Source: an uncultured Gammaproteobacteria bacterium (lineage in GTDB: Bacteria; Pseudomonadota; Gammaproteobacteria; GCA-001735895). Taken from it: a stretch of DNA of 64,000 nucleotides. A program made the position numbers and the translations under genes. This document shows positions 63,919 to 64,000 of this stretch, piece by piece. The notes under the pieces are model-generated. The model did no database searches. It saw only the letters and a program-made list of their open reading frames with translations, and had not been told where the DNA came from. Position 1 is the stretch's first letter, and every line of letters starts with the position of its first letter. The DNA lies in the NCBI GenBank assembly GCA_947260025.1, contig CAMYON010000029.1:1-64000 (forward strand). Reading direction: 5' to 3'.

Positions 63919-64000
63919 GATGGATCCTCGATATTTAGCGATACCAAAGGCAGAGCAATTCCTGTGCCAATAAATTAATCCTTTTAATATCAGTGACTTA

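Overview
This 64 kb window is chromosomal DNA from a gammaproteobacterium, judged by gene content and synteny. From left to right it carries: a porin; a housekeeping block (sulfotransferase, YciB/YciI, Rsd-like, SlyX, RsmJ, YajQ, CyaY, MsrB, LigA, ZipA-like, SMC, QueF, CysZ-like); the der-bamB-yfgM-hisS-rodZ-pilW-rlmN cluster; thrC and hom; the surE-pcm-yqaA-nlpD-rpoS cluster; dusA and relA; an FtsX/YbbA-like ABC exporter divergent from a TesA-like esterase; ispG; a small c-di-GMP/STAS group; FliK-like and FlhB-C-like genes; and a flagellar operon (cheY-fliA-flhG-flhF-flhA-flhB-fliRQPONML). I found no tRNA, rRNA, CRISPR array or prophage. The most unusual signal is a family of four long intergenic palindromes. 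They occur as two inverted pairs (14691-15300 and 31195-31671), each pair lying between convergent genes. Stem sequences differ between copies but remain self-complementary within each copy, while a short asymmetric core is conserved, which looks like a conserved fold. Other notable items are a membrane-anchored Rieske-like protein (5371-5898) that appears to have lost all four Fe-S ligands but kept the disulfide cysteines, reading-frame disruptions in bamB, rpoS and flhA, and a 72-aa protein resembling an isolated chemoreceptor signalling tip. All family assignments come from reading the translations by eye; no searches were run.
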